64,000 bases of DNA, taken from the NCBI GenBank assembly GCA_018242215.1, contig JAFECG010000028.1, forward strand, positions 62,001 to 126,000, given 5' to 3'. Positions within the stretch are counted from its first letter, which is position 1. The number at the start of each line of letters is the position of its first letter. Shown piece by piece: positions 63,326-64,000 of this stretch. Source of the DNA: Pseudomonadota bacterium. Its GTDB lineage: Bacteria > Pseudomonadota > Alphaproteobacteria > Rhizobiales > Hyphomicrobiaceae. The notes beneath the pieces are model-generated. The model was given only the letters and a program-made list of their open reading frames with translations, did no database searches and had not been told where the DNA came from. The position numbers and the translations under genes are program-made.

Positions 63326-63597
63326 GTGCTTCAGGCGAGGAGGTTGGATGCTGACAGACGATTCCCAGGTCGAGGGCGAATGTCCCCGTGCCGGGAATGC
63401 GCTCCGAAGCAGTTCTCAAGCGTCCGTTAACGGTGCGCGACGCACCGTCGGCCGCTCGCAATTGAACGCACTGCACCGTCAATGCCGGAACACCTTCGAT
63501 GCGCTCCGGCTGGATTCTGGCCCAGATGGCCAGTCGCGCCACCGGCAGCCGCGCACGAATTAGGAATTCACAGAGGTCAACTTAGGGAGCTGTCCAG

Positions 63598-64000
63598 AAT
63601 GACGAAGTATAAGCTTGAGTACATTTGGCTCGATGGCTACGCGCCGGTGCCCAACCTGCGTGGCAAGACGCAGATCAAGGAATACAGCTCGTTCCCTGAT
63701 CTCGCCGATCTCCCGCTCTGGGGCTTCGATGGCTCATCCACGAAGCAGGCCGAAGGCCACAGCTCCGACTGCGTGCTGAAGCCCGTCGCTCACTATCCCG
63801 ATCCGGCTCGCACCAACGGCGTGCTCGTGATGTGCGAAGTCATGATGCCCGATGGGGTTACGCCGCACTCAACGAACAGGCGCGCAACGATCCTCGATGA
63901 CTCGGGCGCCTGGTTCGGCTTCGAGCAGGAATACTTCTTCTACAAGAACGGCCGTCCGCTCGGCTTCCCGTCCGAAGGCTATCCGGCGCCGCAGGGCGAG
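63598..64000 (+). CDS. glnII: Glutamine synthetase type II (GlnII), N-terminal part
   Basis: The first 134 codons are present and the gene continues past the window. TKYKLEYIWLDGYAPVPNLR starts the eukaryote-like GSII enzyme (about 344 residues in rhizobia), with the beta-grasp region LPLWGFDGSSTKQAEGHSSD and the start of the catalytic domain, AWFGFEQEYFF. It makes glutamine from glutamate and ammonium with ATP. GSII is not regulated by adenylylation, unlike GlnA; transcriptional control by NtrC is common. ATG 63598 has AGGGAG about ten bases upstream. Confidence 0.95.

Larger units (their letters stand above)
63117..63597. promoter_or_regulatory. Divergent regulatory region of DUF2735 and glnII
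   Basis: This 481-bp region holds no convincing gene. It contains the palindrome TGCCCATA-T-TATGGGCA at 63215-63231, resembling the NtrC site consensus TGCACC-N5-GGTGCA, and a possible sigma-54 -24/-12 element (TGGCTC-TGAGT-GGGC, 63311-63325) pointing to glnII. AGGGAG lies about ten bases before the glnII ATG. Confidence 0.5.

Noticed and set aside
63348..63563. 71-residue plus-strand frame before glnII
   Set aside because: No domain and located in the regulatory region with the sigma-54-like and palindromic elements.
1..64000. tRNA, rRNA, transposase, integrase or prophage genes
   Set aside because: None were recognised in any gap or frame; the accessory look of 25.9-33.7 kb rests on gene content only.

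Overview
The window is high-GC DNA whose gene content, gene order and codon use fit an alphaproteobacterium of the order Hyphomicrobiales, most likely a Hyphomicrobium-like methylotroph. Pointers are ChpT, the EipA/DUF1134 protein, an IalB-family protein, MeaB (used with methylmalonyl/ethylmalonyl-CoA mutases), a DUF2735 gene next to rhizobial-type glnII, and the NnrU gene. The assignment is inference from families seen; no rRNA or tRNA gene was found.

Region 1 (1-25 kb) is mostly core chromosome. It opens with the 3' end of a TrmH/SpoU RNA methylase and a bacterial PRMT-like methyltransferase. Then come nnrU, a membrane-anchored sialidase-like protein with a membrane partner, a two-domain L,D-transpeptidase, panB, and the conserved yfgM-like/bamB/der block. 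Next are holC, rlmJ, cspA, three small envelope proteins, a receiver protein with chpT (a perfect CtrA box lies between them), a CysQ-like phosphatase, EipA, a membrane coiled-coil protein, a CDF zinc exporter, a YeiH-type transporter with its LysR regulator, two glycosyltransferase-like genes and a PilZ protein.

Region 2 (25-33.7 kb) is accessory. A gene-poor stretch of about 0.9 kb precedes a 1579-residue autotransporter whose passenger holds about 22 clear Asp-rich repeats of 26-27 residues. It is followed by an IalB-like secreted protein, a Rossmann-like protein lacking SDR catalytic residues, and a convergent LuxR-type regulator.

Region 3 (33.8-56.6 kb) is an exopolysaccharide locus. 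A ligase/polymerase and a FecR-like protein point left. The main run points right: PHP-type tyrosine phosphatase, Wza, Wzc, a J-domain protein, a TPR/carbohydrate-binding protein, FkbM methyltransferase, seven GT4 glycosyltransferases, a Wzy-like polymerase and a WcaF-type acetyltransferase. A NusG/RfaH-like antiterminator on the minus strand and the divergent WcaJ-type initiating transferase follow, then a Crp/Fnr regulator. The polymer would be started by WcaJ, built by the GT4 enzymes, polymerised by Wzy and exported by Wzc/Wza. No Wzx flippase is visible.

Region 4 (56.8-64 kb) returns to housekeeping: a Tat-exported esterase, meaB, a lipoprotein hydrolase (DUF900), a cytochrome c and glutaminase. 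The window ends with the divergent DUF2735/glnII pair. Between these two lie a 17-bp palindrome resembling an NtrC site and a possible sigma-54 promoter.
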